Shown: positions 1 through 8,456 of the stretch, piece after piece | How positions within the stretch are numbered: the first letter of the stretch is position 1 | How the letters are laid out: every line of letters starts with the position of its first letter | DNA from: JAGNLM01 sp964439835 | GTDB lineage: Bacteria > Pseudomonadota > Gammaproteobacteria > JAABTG01 | Length of the DNA: 64,000 bases | Assembly (NCBI GenBank): GCA_964439835.1 | Contig: CAYTPQ010000002.1 | Location: 62,001 to 126,000 of the forward strand | Direction of reading: 5' to 3' | The notes under the pieces: model-generated | Told to the model about the DNA's origin: nothing | Database searches by the model: none | What the model saw: the letters and a program-made list of their open reading frames with translations, nothing else | Made by a program: the position numbers and the translations under genes

Positions 1-708
1 TTCCTTCTGCAGGATCTCGTGCAGCCCCACCATGCCTTCCGGGTTCAGCCCGGCCCGGTAGAGGTACTCCATGCCGAGGGCGTCCGCCTCCCGCTCGTTG
101 TCCCGGCTGTAGTGGGCGAGCAGGGCCCCAGCGCCGAGGCCGCTGATGTCCTCGGCCAGCGAGCCGAGGGAGCCCAGTCCGGAGACCTGGGCGGCGATCC
201 CCACTCCCGCAACGGCCACCTGAGCGAGCATGCCCTTGCTCGCCTGCTTGGCGGTGTGACGGGCGTTGACGTGCCCGATCTCGTGCCCAAGCAGGGCGCC
301 CAGCTCGGCCTCGTTGTCGATCTCCACCAGGATCCCCCGGGTGGCGGCGATGCTGCCCCCCGGGAAGGCGTAGGCGTTGATGTAGCTGGCGTTGACCGCT
401 CGGAACGAGTACGGCATCGACGGGCGGTGCGAGAGGCGCGCCAGGCGGTTGCCGACCTCGCCCAGGTAGGTGTTCACCCGGGCGTCCTGGACGGCCCCGT
501 AGTCGGAGGAGAACTGCTGGGGGGACTGCTCGCGGTCGATCGCGATCTCCTGGGACTCGGACATGAGCATCAGGGTCTGCTCGCCGGTCACCGGGTCGAC
601 CGCGCACCCGCCGAGGGCCGTCGCCCCGGCCGAGGCGGTCAGCAGCCAGAGGAAGTCCCGGCGGTCCATTCGCCGCCGGAAGATGCGGTCCGCGCGTTCG
701 TTCGACAT
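1..708 (-). CDS. M48 family metalloprotease, Tat-type lipoprotein (C-terminus outside window)
   Basis: Zinc endopeptidase of the M48 (BepA/LoiP/Oma1-like) family, probably acting on envelope proteins from the periplasmic face. The frame runs from ATG at 708 (GAGGG ribosome site just upstream) and stays open to base 1, so about 236 residues are visible. The N-terminus has a twin-arginine-like stretch (RRDFLWLL, residues 16-23) followed by a lipobox ending in Cys35 (LGGC), implying export and lipidation. The catalytic HEIGH motif lies at residues 142-146, and the third-ligand segment NEREAD follows about 60 residues later. It is divergent from sufE. The family is sure; the substrate is unknown. 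A Tat signal on an M48 lipoprotein is somewhat unusual and is an inference from the motif only. Confidence 0.88.
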   Translation of the reverse strand, partial: MSNERADRIFRRRMDRRDFLWLLTASAGATALGGCAVDPVTGEQTLMLMSESQEIAIDREQSPQQFSSDYGAVQDARVNTYLGEVGNRLARLSHRPSMPYSFRAVNASYINAYAFPGGSIAATRGILVEIDNEAELGALLGHEIGHVNARHTAKQASKGMLAQVAVAGVGIAAQVSGLGSLGSLAEDISGLGAGALLAHYSRDNEREADALGMEYLYRAGLNPEGMVGLHEILQKE

Positions 709-832
709 GGCACCCTCTTGGTCGCCGAATGCCCCTGTAAAGTTCCGGAGTACCCCGGTCGGCCACGCCGCGGGGAAGACCCCGCGAAGACCTGGTTTTC
801 TTCCGCCGGCGGGCGCCTCAACATGATCGTTT

Positions 833-1258
833 ATGAGCACCATGACAATCGAGCGCCTGATGGACGCCTTCGAGCTCCTGACCGACTGGCAGGAGCGCTA
901 CGACTACCTCAGCGAGCTGGGGGCCAAGCTCCCTCCGATGCCGGAGGCGGAGAAGACCGACGAGACCCGCGTCCACGGCTGCATCAGCAAGGTGTGGATC
1001 ACGGGGCGTGCGAGCGGCGATCCCCTCGTCATGGAGTACCACGCGGACGGGGAGGGGCCGATCATTCGCGGCCTGGTGGCGCTGCTAGTCATGCTGTTCC
1101 AGGGCCGAACCCGCGAACAGGTCCTCGCGCTCGATGCGGAGGGCGTGATCGAGAAGCTCGGCCTGGACGAGAACCTGAGCCCCAACCGACACATCGGGAT
1201 GTACGCGATGGTCGAGAAGATCAAGGGGCTCGCGCGCGCGGCGGCCCCTGACGGCTAG
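833..1258 (+). CDS. sufE: SufE family sulfur acceptor for Fe-S cluster assembly
   Basis: SufE takes persulfide sulfur from the cysteine desulfurase SufS and passes it to the SufBCD scaffold in the cytoplasm. The 141-residue product matches the family length; the acceptor Cys50 sits in the conserved context VHGCISKVW, the equivalent of Cys51 in E. coli SufE. A second ATG at 842 would shorten it by three residues. It stands alone, divergent from the M48 protease and ending one base before the convergent dksA-like gene. No sufS or sufBCD lies in the window, so the partner must be encoded elsewhere; CsdE is an alternative name for this family. Confidence 0.9.
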   Translation: MSTMTIERLMDAFELLTDWQERYDYLSELGAKLPPMPEAEKTDETRVHGCISKVWITGRASGDPLVMEYHADGEGPIIRGLVALLVMLFQGRTREQVLALDAEGVIEKLGLDENLSPNRHIGMYAMVEKIKGLARAAAPDG

Positions 1259-1975
1259 TCAGGCATCGTCCCGGTAACCCCGCTGGGATTTCTCCCGCAG
1301 CTCCTGCGCCTCCACCGAGAGGGTCGCGATTGGGCGGGCCTCCAACCGCTTCAGCCCGATGGGTTCGCCCGTCTCCTCGCAGAAGCCGTAGGTGCCGTCC
1401 TCGATCCGACGCAGCGCGGCGTCGATCTTCGGCAGCAGCTTGCGATAGCGGTCACGGGTCCGCAGCTCCAGCGCGACCTCGCTCTCGTCGCGGGCCCGGT
1501 CGGCCTCGTCTCCAACGTAGCGGGATGCCCCGTCGCTCCTCAGGTGGTCGATGGTCTGCTGGGATTCCCGCAGCAGCGCATCGCGCCAGTCCAGCAACTT
1601 GCGCCGGAAGTAGGCGAGCTGCCGGGGGCTCATGTACTCCTCGTCGGGGGAAGGCTCGTAGCCCGGCGCGAGCGCGGCCTCGGCGGCCGGCGCCCCGCCG
1701 GTCGGAACCGCCTCGGCAGCCGGGGTGGGGGGCTGCGCCACAGCCGCCTTGGGCGCGGGCTTCTTCTTGGGCACAACGGCCTCGGTGGGGGCGGGCTTCG
1801 GCGTGGTCGCCGGGGGCTTCGGTTTCTGCGGCGCGGCCGCCTTCGGGACCTTCGCCGTCGCCGGGATGGCCTTCTTCGCGGGCTTCGCCTTCGCCGTCGC
1901 GGCCGTCTTCGCGGCCTTGGCCCTGGCCTTCGTGGCGGCGCTGGGGCTCTCCGACTGAACTTTCTTCACGGCCAT
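1259..1975 (-). CDS. DksA/TraR family RNA polymerase-binding protein with degenerate zinc finger and Lys/Ala/Pro-rich N-terminal tail
   Basis: DksA binds the RNA polymerase secondary channel and works with ppGpp. Residues from about 110 onward match the DksA coiled-coil and globular domain (PRQLAYFRRKLLDWRD; LELRTRDRYRKLLPKI). The usual CxxC-X17-CxxC zinc site reads CxxT-X17-SxxA here (FCEETG and LSVEAQE), so at most one ligand remains and the fold must be zinc independent, as in alphaproteobacterial DksA and Pseudomonas DksA2. The first 100 or so residues are a histone H1-like Lys/Ala/Pro tail not present in E. coli DksA. It lies downstream of the Zur/zinc-uptake operon on the same strand but has its own good promoter. 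Whether a zinc-binding paralogue exists elsewhere cannot be seen. Confidence 0.85.
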   Translation of the reverse strand: MAVKKVQSESPSAATKARAKAAKTAATAKAKPAKKAIPATAKVPKAAAPQKPKPPATTPKPAPTEAVVPKKKPAPKAAVAQPPTPAAEAVPTGGAPAAEAALAPGYEPSPDEEYMSPRQLAYFRRKLLDWRDALLRESQQTIDHLRSDGASRYVGDEADRARDESEVALELRTRDRYRKLLPKIDAALRRIEDGTYGFCEETGEPIGLKRLEARPIATLSVEAQELREKSQRGYRDDA

Positions 1976-2034
1976 CGGGTTCTCCGACGGTTCACTCCAT
2001 GGTGGGCTGCCGGGTCTACCCGGCAGGGCCGGTG

Positions 2035-2063
2035 TTTATATCGTTTTCGGGGCGGCCTGACAA
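2035..2063 (-). promoter_or_regulatory. sigma-70 type promoter for the dksA-like gene
   Basis: On the minus strand TTGTCA (2063-2058), a 17-base spacer, then TATAAA (2040-2035) lies about 60 bases before the dksA-like start. This indicates the gene can be transcribed independently of the zinc operon. A short GC stem follows between promoter and start codon. Confidence 0.6.
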
Positions 2064-2081
2064 CCTCGGACATGTGCCGGG

Positions 2082-2918
2082 TCAGCGCCGGGCGAGCCTG
2101 CGGCGAGCCCCCTGGAGGAGAGTCGACGCCAGGTAGGCGATACCGGCCAGGACGATGATCGTGGCCCCCGACGGCAAGTCGGGTCCGTAGGACAGCGCCA
2201 GCCCACCGCTCGTGAAGACCGCGCCGAGGGCCGTCGCCAGGACCATGATGCGGCCGAGCGAGCCGACGTACTGGGCGGCGATGGCGGCGGGGAGGGTGAG
2301 GAGCGCAATCACCAGGATGAGCCCCACCACCCGGATCAACAGCACTACCGTGACCGCTACCATTGCCAGCAGCAGGAGGTAGACGAGCTCCACGCGCACG
2401 CCGCGCAGGCGTGCGAGCTCGTCGTCGAAACACACCGCCAGGAACGGCTTGTAGAAGACTGCAACCAGCAGGAGGATGCCGGCGTCGATGGCGGCCATCA
2501 GGTAGAGGTCCTCGCGGGTCACCATGAGGATGTTGCCGAAGAGGTAGCTCATCAGGTCGACGCCGTAGCCGGGGGTGCGGGACAGGAACAGGATGCCCAC
2601 CGCCATGCCGACCGCCCAGAGCGCCCCCACCAGGGTGTCCTCGTGCTCGCGCCAACGCAGGGAGACCCAGCCGACCACCAGCGCGGTGAGGAGGGCAGCG
2701 GCCAGCGCTCCCCAGAACGGGTCGGCGCCGAGGTAATAGGCGACCCCCATCCCGCCCAGGACCGCGTGGGCGATGCCGCCCGCCAGGAAGGCGATGCGCT
2801 TGACCACGACGTACGTGCCGACGACGCCGCAGCCGACGCTGGCCAGCAGACCCGCGACGAGCGCGTGCTGGAGGAAGGCGTGGGTGGAGAGGGCCTGGAG
2901 GAACTCGGTCACAGGCAC
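2082..2918 (-). CDS. znuB: zinc/manganese-type ABC transporter permease (ZnuB-like)
   Basis: Inner-membrane permease of a cluster 9 metal ABC importer (ABC-3 family), 278 residues, the usual length. Predicted helices are spread through the protein (for example VAGLLASVGCGVVGTYVVV and GLILVIALLTLPAAIA, the latter containing the conserved LP-type loop that contacts the ATPase). It starts with GTG at 2918, directly after the stop of the ATPase gene, so the pair is translationally coupled. It is the last zinc-transport gene of the operon beginning with zur. Metal specificity is inferred from the Zur context and the His-rich binding protein; manganese cannot be excluded on sequence alone. Confidence 0.9.
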   Translation of the reverse strand: MPVTEFLQALSTHAFLQHALVAGLLASVGCGVVGTYVVVKRIAFLAGGIAHAVLGGMGVAYYLGADPFWGALAAALLTALVVGWVSLRWREHEDTLVGALWAVGMAVGILFLSRTPGYGVDLMSYLFGNILMVTREDLYLMAAIDAGILLLVAVFYKPFLAVCFDDELARLRGVRVELVYLLLLAMVAVTVVLLIRVVGLILVIALLTLPAAIAAQYVGSLGRIMVLATALGAVFTSGGLALSYGPDLPSGATIIVLAGIAYLASTLLQGARRRLARR

Positions 2919-3644
2919 TCAGTGCACGTGGTGAATCATCCGCACCGGTTGGCCGTAGAGCGCGGCGATGGTCTCGCCAGTCAGCGCGTCGGTGGGGTGG
3001 CACATCAGGCTGCGGTTCAGGCAGGCGACCCGCGTGACGTACTGGGAGATGAACCCGACGTCGTGCGAGACGACGACTACCGTCAGGCGCTCGGTCAGCT
3101 TTTTCAAGAGGTCGAAGATGTCGGTTTCCATCCGCTGGTCGATGTTCGCCGTCGGCTCGTCGAGCAGCAGGACCTCCGGCTCCGAGACGAGGGCGCGGGC
3201 GATCAGGACCCGCTGCATCTGCCCGCCGGACAGGGTGCCGATGGGGCGCTCCCCCAGCCCCCCGACCTCGGTCTCGGCCATGGCCCTGGCGGCCAGCGCT
3301 CGGTCCAACCGCGTGAAGCCGCCGAACGGCCGGGTCCGGCCGATCCGGCCGAGGGCGACGCAGTCCCGCACGGAGATGGGGAAGCTGCGCGAGAAGGTCG
3401 GGTACTGGGGGACGTAGCCGACGCGCTGGCGGCCGGCCGCGGGGGGACCGCCCAGCACCCGGACGTGCCCCCGGCTCGGCGCGAGCAGGCCCAGGATCAG
3501 CTTGAGCAGCGTGCTCTTGCCGCCGCCGTTCGGCCCGACCAGGCCGAGGAACTCCCGCCTCCCCACCTCCAGCGTGATCCCTTCTAGCACGGTCACGCCG
3601 TCGTAGTCGAAGCTGACGTCCTCCAGGCTGATGACCGGGTCCAC
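2919..3644 (-). CDS. znuC: zinc ABC transporter ATP-binding protein (ZnuC-like)
   Basis: Cytoplasmic ATPase driving the ZnuABC importer, 241 residues. It shows Walker A GPNGGGKST, the signature LSGGQMQR, Walker B VLLLDEPT and the H-loop VVSHD. The start chosen is GTG at 3644, two bases after the znuA stop; the open frame runs further upstream but that part is antisense-free junk inside znuA. It is coupled to znuB, whose GTG follows the TGA directly. The C-terminal tail ends IHHVH, and a similar His-rich end is common in ZnuC. Function is secure as a metal importer subunit. Confidence 0.92.
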   Translation of the reverse strand: MDPVISLEDVSFDYDGVTVLEGITLEVGRREFLGLVGPNGGGKSTLLKLILGLLAPSRGHVRVLGGPPAAGRQRVGYVPQYPTFSRSFPISVRDCVALGRIGRTRPFGGFTRLDRALAARAMAETEVGGLGERPIGTLSGGQMQRVLIARALVSEPEVLLLDEPTANIDQRMETDIFDLLKKLTERLTVVVVSHDVGFISQYVTRVACLNRSLMCHPTDALTGETIAALYGQPVRMIHHVH

Positions 3645-3646
3645 GG

Positions 3647-4609
3647 TTACCTCAGGGCGGATGCGAAGGCCGCCGCCACGCGGCGCAGGTTCTCGACGTA
3701 ATCCGCGGCCAGGGCGTCCACCGTCGCCACGGTCGCGCCGACGGCGCGGGCCACGGCTCGAGCCGGTGCCGGGCTGTCCTGGGGCTCTACGAAGATCACC
3801 TCGACGCGGGCGGCACGCGCCTGCTCGATCAGCCGCGCCAGCGCCCGTGCCCCGGGTTCCTTGCCGCCCTGCTCGATCGGGATCTGCTCCAGGCCGTAGG
3901 TGTCCGCCAGGTAGCCCCAGGAGGGGTGGAACACCATGAAGCGGCGTCCGCTCACCCCTGCCAGCGTGGACCGGATCTCCGCGTCCAGGGCCTCCAGGTC
4001 GGCGGCAAGGCGCTCGTAGCCTGCGGCAAAGGCGGGGGCCCCGGCGGGGTCTAGGCGGCCGAGCTCGTCCCGGACCTGGGCGGCCATCTTCCTCGCGAGC
4101 GGGGGGCTCGTCCAGATGTGGGGGTCCGGCCGGCCGGCGTGGTGGTGGCCGCGGTGCCCCTCGTCCCCATGGTCGGCCAGGGTGAGCAGCGGGATCCCCT
4201 CCCGCTGGTCGACGACCCGCAGGCCGGGACTCGCCTGCCGGATGCGTTCGAGCCAGGCGTCCTCGAAGTCGATGCCGACCCGAAAGTAGACGCGGGCGCG
4301 GGCGACCTCGGCCATCTGCCGGGGGGTCGGCTCGTAGGTGTGGGGGTCCTGGCCGGGCCCCACCAGGACCGAGGTCCGGACCCGCTCGCCGCCGACGCGG
4401 TCGACCAGGTACTTCTGGGGCTGCACGCTCACCAGCACCGGCAGGGATTCGGTCGGGGCCGCCGCGGCAGCCACCGTCCCCAACCAGAGCGCGGCCGCGA
4501 GCCACGTTGCGGGCGAAGCGGGTCCGTAGGGCGGGTAAGGAAAGCGCATCCACCTTTGCCTGAAAGCCTGTTTCACGCTCAGGGTGTGGTACGCGGCCAA
4601 GCGCTTCAT
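3647..4609 (-). CDS. znuA: zinc ABC transporter substrate-binding protein (ZnuA-like)
   Basis: Periplasmic zinc-binding protein of the cluster A-I family that delivers metal to ZnuB. It has the canonical GQDPHTYEPTPRQ ligand segment, a His/Asp-rich flexible loop (HGDEGHRGHHHAG) of the kind found in zinc-specific ZnuA, the MVFHPSWGYLADTYGL segment and the C-terminal VEPQDSP region. The start at 4609 makes an ATGA overlap with the upstream permease stop, but gives a long leader; an internal ATG at 4549 would place a conventional signal peptide (hydrophobic AALWLGTVAAAAA) close to the N-terminus and is the likelier mature start of translation if coupling is not used. It sits directly before znuC and znuB. 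Confidence 0.9.
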   Translation of the reverse strand: MKRLAAYHTLSVKQAFRQRWMRFPYPPYGPASPATWLAAALWLGTVAAAAAPTESLPVLVSVQPQKYLVDRVGGERVRTSVLVGPGQDPHTYEPTPRQMAEVARARVYFRVGIDFEDAWLERIRQASPGLRVVDQREGIPLLTLADHGDEGHRGHHHAGRPDPHIWTSPPLARKMAAQVRDELGRLDPAGAPAFAAGYERLAADLEALDAEIRSTLAGVSGRRFMVFHPSWGYLADTYGLEQIPIEQGGKEPGARALARLIEQARAARVEVIFVEPQDSPAPARAVARAVGATVATVDALAADYVENLRRVAAAFASALR

Positions 4610-5421
4610 GCCCCTGGCGAGGGGGAGGGGAGCTGTGCGCCGTAGGCCCGGGTGGCGCCGGCGCCCAGCAACAGGGCCGCTACGAGCACCGGCCCGAACG
4701 GCAGGTCGAGCGCAGCGGCCAAGCCGAAGGCAGACAGGTACGAGCCGACCCCGAGGGCCACGCTGGTGAGCGCCGTCTCGCGCCAGCCGGCCGCCACGCG
4801 GAAGGCGGCCCAGGGCGGCACGAAGGCCAGCGCGAAGGCGCCCATCAGGCCCACCGTCGCCGTGCCGGCGGCCAGGGCCAGGGCGACCAGGAGGTCGAAT
4901 CCGAGCCGCCAGCGCCAGGCGGGCAGGCGGTTCGCCCGGTCGTGCAGCGGGAAGAACCGGGCGCGGACCAGCCGTGCCGAGAGCCAGCGCCAGCTCGCGA
5001 GGGCGGCGACCAGGGCCAGCGCGCCGGCCAGGACCTGGGGCCAGCGGGCGAAGTACACCTGGCCTTCGGCGAGCGCGTGGCCGTGGGCGGCGCCAAGCGG
5101 GGTACCTGCCGCTACCAGCAGGGCGACGCTCCAGCCGGTCAGGATCATGAGCCCGTAGGCGGTGTTCCCGCGGGCGCCCAACAGTCCCTTGGCCAGTGCC
5201 CCCGACACCGCGCCGGCGACCGCCCCGGCGACCAGCGGCGCCCCCGCAGCCACCGCCAGCAGGCCGCCGGCGGCCGCCAGATGGGCCAGGCCCAGGGCGG
5301 CCAGCCACTCGTCGCGGACCCGCAGCAGGACCCCCAGCAGCGGCAGGACGGCAGAGATCAGCAGGCCGGCAATCAGCGGCAGCCGGAACAGGGGGTCGAG
5401 GAAGACGTCGAGACCCGTCAT
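4606..5421 (-). CDS. second metal ABC transporter permease (ABC-3 family)
   Basis: A 271-residue multi-helix inner-membrane protein of the ZnuB type, divergent from the other permease in this operon. Hydrophobic segments fill most of the chain (LPLIAGLLISAVLPLLGVLL at the start; VGLMGAFALAFVPPWAAF holds the coupling loop). Its stop overlaps the znuA start (ATGA). It follows the short ATPase gene after a 108-base gap filled by a palindromic repeat. It presumably pairs with the ATPase at 5530-6090 and the binding protein at 6087-6983 as a second importer; the metal is inferred to be zinc from the shared operon. Confidence 0.85.
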   Translation of the reverse strand: MTGLDVFLDPLFRLPLIAGLLISAVLPLLGVLLRVRDEWLAALGLAHLAAAGGLLAVAAGAPLVAGAVAGAVSGALAKGLLGARGNTAYGLMILTGWSVALLVAAGTPLGAAHGHALAEGQVYFARWPQVLAGALALVAALASWRWLSARLVRARFFPLHDRANRLPAWRWRLGFDLLVALALAAGTATVGLMGAFALAFVPPWAAFRVAAGWRETALTSVALGVGSYLSAFGLAAALDLPFGPVLVAALLLGAGATRAYGAQLPSPSPGA

Positions 5422-5468
5422 CTCAGCTGCTCATGGCGCGGGCACCGCCCGCGACGGGTGAAACGGCG

Positions 5469-5519
5469 GTGGGAGGCGCGCCGCGCGGCGACTGTTCGCG
5501 GCGAGGGCGCCGCTCCCAC
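5469..5519. repeat. REP-like palindromic repeat
   Basis: An imperfect inverted repeat whose ends read GTGGGAG and CTCCCAC, with GC-rich inner arms around a short TGTTCGC centre. The form (GTGGGAGCGGCGCC...CGCCGCGAA) resembles REP elements that are dispersed in Pseudomonas-like genomes. It fills the gap between two genes of the zinc operon and could trim or attenuate the transcript. Confidence 0.55.
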
Positions 5520-5529
5520 AGGTCGGGTC

Positions 5530-6090
5530 TCATCCTAGCTCGAGGACCCGATCGGCCACCTGGTCGAGGAAGGGCCGCTCGTGGCTTACCAGCAGGACCC
5601 CGCGCCCCTCGGGGCGTCGACGCAGCAGCTCGACCAGCAGGGCCTCGCCGTCCGGGTCCAGGTTGTTGGTCGGCTCGTCCAGCAGCACGAGACCGGCGTC
5701 GCCGGCAAGACACGCCCAGGCGTTCAGAAGCTGGAACTGGCCCCCGCTCAGACGGTCGACTCGTCGGGCGAGCCAGGGGCGCATCCGCTCCGGCGGCGTG
5801 GGGCCGTCGGCTCCTGTCAATCCCAGGAGTTCCCGACCGCGGACCGGGGCCTCGGGCAGACGTACCGGCTGCTGGTCCAGGTACGCGACCGTCGCCGACC
5901 ATGGACGCTCGATAGCGCCTGAGAATAACCGCGCCGCGCCAACCACGGCCCGGAGCAGGGTCGACTTGCCGCATCCGTTGGGTCCCCAGAGCCCCAGGAC
6001 CTCGCCCTCGCCCAGGGCGAACGAGAGCGGGCCCACCACGGGGGCATGGTACCCGGCGACGACCGCCGTGGCCTCCAGAACGGGGGTCAT
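5530..6090 (-). CDS. second metal ABC transporter ATP-binding protein, short form
   Basis: A compact 186-residue ABC ATPase with all core motifs: Walker A GPNGCGKST, signature LSGGQFQL, Walker B LVLLDEPTNNLDPDG and H-loop LLVSHE. It is some 50 residues shorter than typical ZnuC, lacking a C-terminal extension. The ATG at 6090 overlaps the upstream binding-protein stop (ATGA). Upstream in-frame sequence is a chance extension through neighbouring genes. Its partner permease is most likely the one at 4606-5421. Confidence 0.85.
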   Translation of the reverse strand: MTPVLEATAVVAGYHAPVVGPLSFALGEGEVLGLWGPNGCGKSTLLRAVVGAARLFSGAIERPWSATVAYLDQQPVRLPEAPVRGRELLGLTGADGPTPPERMRPWLARRVDRLSGGQFQLLNAWACLAGDAGLVLLDEPTNNLDPDGEALLVELLRRRPEGRGVLLVSHERPFLDQVADRVLELG

Positions 6091-6983
6091 CTGCCTTTGG
6101 CGCCTGCCAGGGCGCGGACCCAGCGGTCGATCAGGTCGAGGTAGCCCTCGGTGTCCGCGTGCAGCGGGGGATCGAGGGGCAGCCTGGCGCTCGGCCAGCC
6201 GAGGGTCGCGGCCAGTGTCTCGGGGGCCTGCGACGGCTGGAAGACCGTATACAGGACGACCCCGCGGCGGCCCTGCAGCCGCTCTGTCAGTGCCTTCAGG
6301 TGGGCCGCACCGGGTGGGACGCCGGGCACGGGCTCCACGTACCCCAGCACCGGCAGGCCCAACCGGTCCAGGAGGTACGCCGCGTCCCTGTGGTAGAGCA
6401 CTGCGCCGGGTGCCCCCCGGACCAGGGCCTGCCAGGCCGGGAACCGGGCCTCGACGGCCCGGGAGAAGGCCACGGCCCGTTGTCGATAGCCGTCGGCACC
6501 CTCCGGGTCGAGCTGGCCCAGCTGCTCCGCCAGGGCCCGCGCCACCGCGGCCATCCGCAACGGGTCCAGGTTCACGTGGGGGTTCCCCGCCGGGTGGACG
6601 TCGCCCTGGGCACGGTCTGGCGCCGCGCCGGCCTCCAGCAGGTCGACCTGGGCGGCGGCCTCGAAGTAGCCGTTGCGGCCCGGCAGGATGCCGGGGTTGG
6701 CGGCGCTGGAGAGGGCGGGGGGCAGCCAGCCGACCTCCAGGTCGGCCCCGACCGCTACCACAAGGTCCGCGGCCCGAAGGGCGCGGATGAAGCTCGGCCG
6801 GGCGTCCAGGTAGTGGGCGTCTCGGTCGGGGGGAGCGAGGACCGTGACCTGGACGGCGGGTCCGCCGACGTCCCGGGCGAGCATCCCCATGGCCGCGGTG
6901 GTCGCTACCACCTTGGGCGCCGCAAGCGCCCCGAGGCTGGCCAGCGCGAGGGCGAGGAGGGCAAAGACACGCTGCGTGCGCAT
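6087..6983 (-). CDS. second metal ABC transporter substrate-binding protein (ZnuA family)
   Basis: A 298-residue periplasmic binding protein of the cluster A-I family with an N-terminal signal peptide (VFALLALALASLGALA). Likely metal ligands are in DRDAHYLDARPS, NPHVNLDP and the LYHRDAAYLLDRLGL segment, positions where ZnuA/PsaA proteins place His ligands. Unlike the downstream ZnuA it has no long His-rich loop. It is followed by the short ATPase with an ATGA overlap and preceded by the outer-membrane protein gene at a 9-base gap. It may have a different affinity from the other ZnuA; that is inference. Confidence 0.85.
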   Translation of the reverse strand: MRTQRVFALLALALASLGALAAPKVVATTAAMGMLARDVGGPAVQVTVLAPPDRDAHYLDARPSFIRALRAADLVVAVGADLEVGWLPPALSSAANPGILPGRNGYFEAAAQVDLLEAGAAPDRAQGDVHPAGNPHVNLDPLRMAAVARALAEQLGQLDPEGADGYRQRAVAFSRAVEARFPAWQALVRGAPGAVLYHRDAAYLLDRLGLPVLGYVEPVPGVPPGAAHLKALTERLQGRRGVVLYTVFQPSQAPETLAATLGWPSARLPLDPPLHADTEGYLDLIDRWVRALAGAKGR

Positions 6984-6992
6984 GGGGCCTCC

Positions 6993-8456
6993 TCAGAACT
7001 TGTGGGCGCCGTGGGCGCCGAGGCTCAGGACGTACTGAAGGTAGACCGAGTTGACCCGCTCGTCGCCACCGTCCTGGTACGCCAGATCGGCGGTCGCGAC
7101 CTGCAGGCGCAGCAGCGAGTACTCGGACAGCGCCCAGGTGACCGCGGCGGTCCAACGGTCCGATCGGTCCAGGTTCTCCGACTCGACCCCCCGCAGCCGG
7201 TTGGTGAGGCCCGCGGTGTCGTAGCGCAGCCCCGCCCGCCAGCGCGGGGCGATCCCGTACCAGCCCTGCAGGTAGAGGCCGTCCTGGGTGCCGCGCAGCG
7301 AGCCGTCGGTCGCGCCCGCGCTGGAGAAGGTCAGGCCCAGGTCCTTGTGCGCCCATAGGTACTCGGCCTGGAGCTTCCAGTCCCCCTGCCCATGGGATAG
7401 CCCCGAGTCGTACTTGTAGACGCCGTCCAGCCCCCAGGCCTGCGCGTCGCCCTGGAAGGCCTGGGTCTCGTCGTGCTCGTGGACCTCCTGGTGCTGGCGG
7501 AAGTAGGCGTACCAGGCCCCGAGCTGCAGGGCGTGGTCGGCGCCCAGGTCGGGGGCCACCTTGGCGAAGGCGGTGTAGAACTGGGGGCCCTGCTTCTTGC
7601 GGCCCAGGCCGATGCTGTCCACGCCCAGCTCGTCCTCGTACTCCTCCTGGTCGTGGTCGCTGACGGTCGCGCCGATCCGCTCCAGGTCCTTGCTCTGGCT
7701 CGCCTCGACCCCGAACAGGGTGTAGACGGGCAGCTCGGGCAGCCAGGTCACCTGAACGCCCGTGTCGGTCAGCCCGTGGTCCCCAAACACCGCCAGGTAG
7801 GGGAGGTTCTGGTCCACGAAGTCCCACTGGTGGGGGTGCTGGCTGTTGGCGTAGCCGATGTCGCTCAGGAACTTGCCGGCCTTGACCCGCAGGCCCGCCG
7901 GCAGGCTCCGGGTCTGCAGATAGGCCTCCTCCAGCTCCACGTCGCCGTCGCTGGAGACGGCGAGGTAGGTCGCGGCGTCGAAGTAGGGGTCGACGGTGGC
8001 GGAGAGGGCGATCTCGGTCTCCTGCAGGTTGAAGCCCTGCTCCAGTCCGCCTTGGTCGTGGCCGTCGTGTCCGTGGGCGTGGAAGATGCCGGCCACGTCC
8101 CCGGCCATGCCAGCGCCGGTACCACCCTGGCTGTCCGAGTAGTAGACGCCGTTCAGGATCACGGATAGCTGCGGGTTGAACGCGCTGCCGGCCGTGACCG
8201 TGCCCGTCCTGGAGGCTTCCCGGGCTGGCGGGGCCGGGACGCGCGCCTCGGCGGCTACGGGCTCGGCAGGCGCGGCGCGGGCGGCCTGCTGCGCCTCCAG
8301 GGTCTTCAGCCTCTGCTCCAGGGTCTCGATCCTCGCCTCGTAGGCCCTCTTCAGCGCCGCGATCTCTTTGCGCAGGTCGCTCACGTCGTCGCCGGCGGCC
8401 AGCGCCGGCGCCAGCGCCAGGGCCGTGGACAGGGCATAGCGTGACATGCGGCTCAT
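6993..8456 (-). CDS. outer-membrane beta-barrel protein in the zinc operon
   Basis: A 487-residue exported protein. A signal peptide (ALSTALALAPALAAG) is followed by a short coiled coil (residues about 24-60, DLRKEIAALKRAYEARIE) as in trimeric porins, a Pro/Ala linker and then alternating aromatic strands ending in a terminal Phe (GAHGAHKF), typical of an outer-membrane barrel. His/Asp-rich loops such as HAHGHDGHDQ and HQEVHEHDE suggest metal capture. It is not a TonB-dependent receptor: no plug or TonB box is visible. In context it may give zinc a route across the outer membrane. Family assignment beyond a porin-like barrel is uncertain. Confidence 0.75.
   Translation of the reverse strand: MSRMSRYALSTALALAPALAAGDDVSDLRKEIAALKRAYEARIETLEQRLKTLEAQQAARAAPAEPVAAEARVPAPPAREASRTGTVTAGSAFNPQLSVILNGVYYSDSQGGTGAGMAGDVAGIFHAHGHDGHDQGGLEQGFNLQETEIALSATVDPYFDAATYLAVSSDGDVELEEAYLQTRSLPAGLRVKAGKFLSDIGYANSQHPHQWDFVDQNLPYLAVFGDHGLTDTGVQVTWLPELPVYTLFGVEASQSKDLERIGATVSDHDQEEYEDELGVDSIGLGRKKQGPQFYTAFAKVAPDLGADHALQLGAWYAYFRQHQEVHEHDETQAFQGDAQAWGLDGVYKYDSGLSHGQGDWKLQAEYLWAHKDLGLTFSSAGATDGSLRGTQDGLYLQGWYGIAPRWRAGLRYDTAGLTNRLRGVESENLDRSDRWTAAVTWALSEYSLLRLQVATADLAYQDGGDERVNSVYLQYVLSLGAHGAHKF

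Noticed and set aside
2919..4553. Apparent 544-residue ATPase fusion
   Set aside because: The N-terminal 300 residues are a shadow frame of znuA; the GTG at 3644 next to the znuA stop is the credible start.
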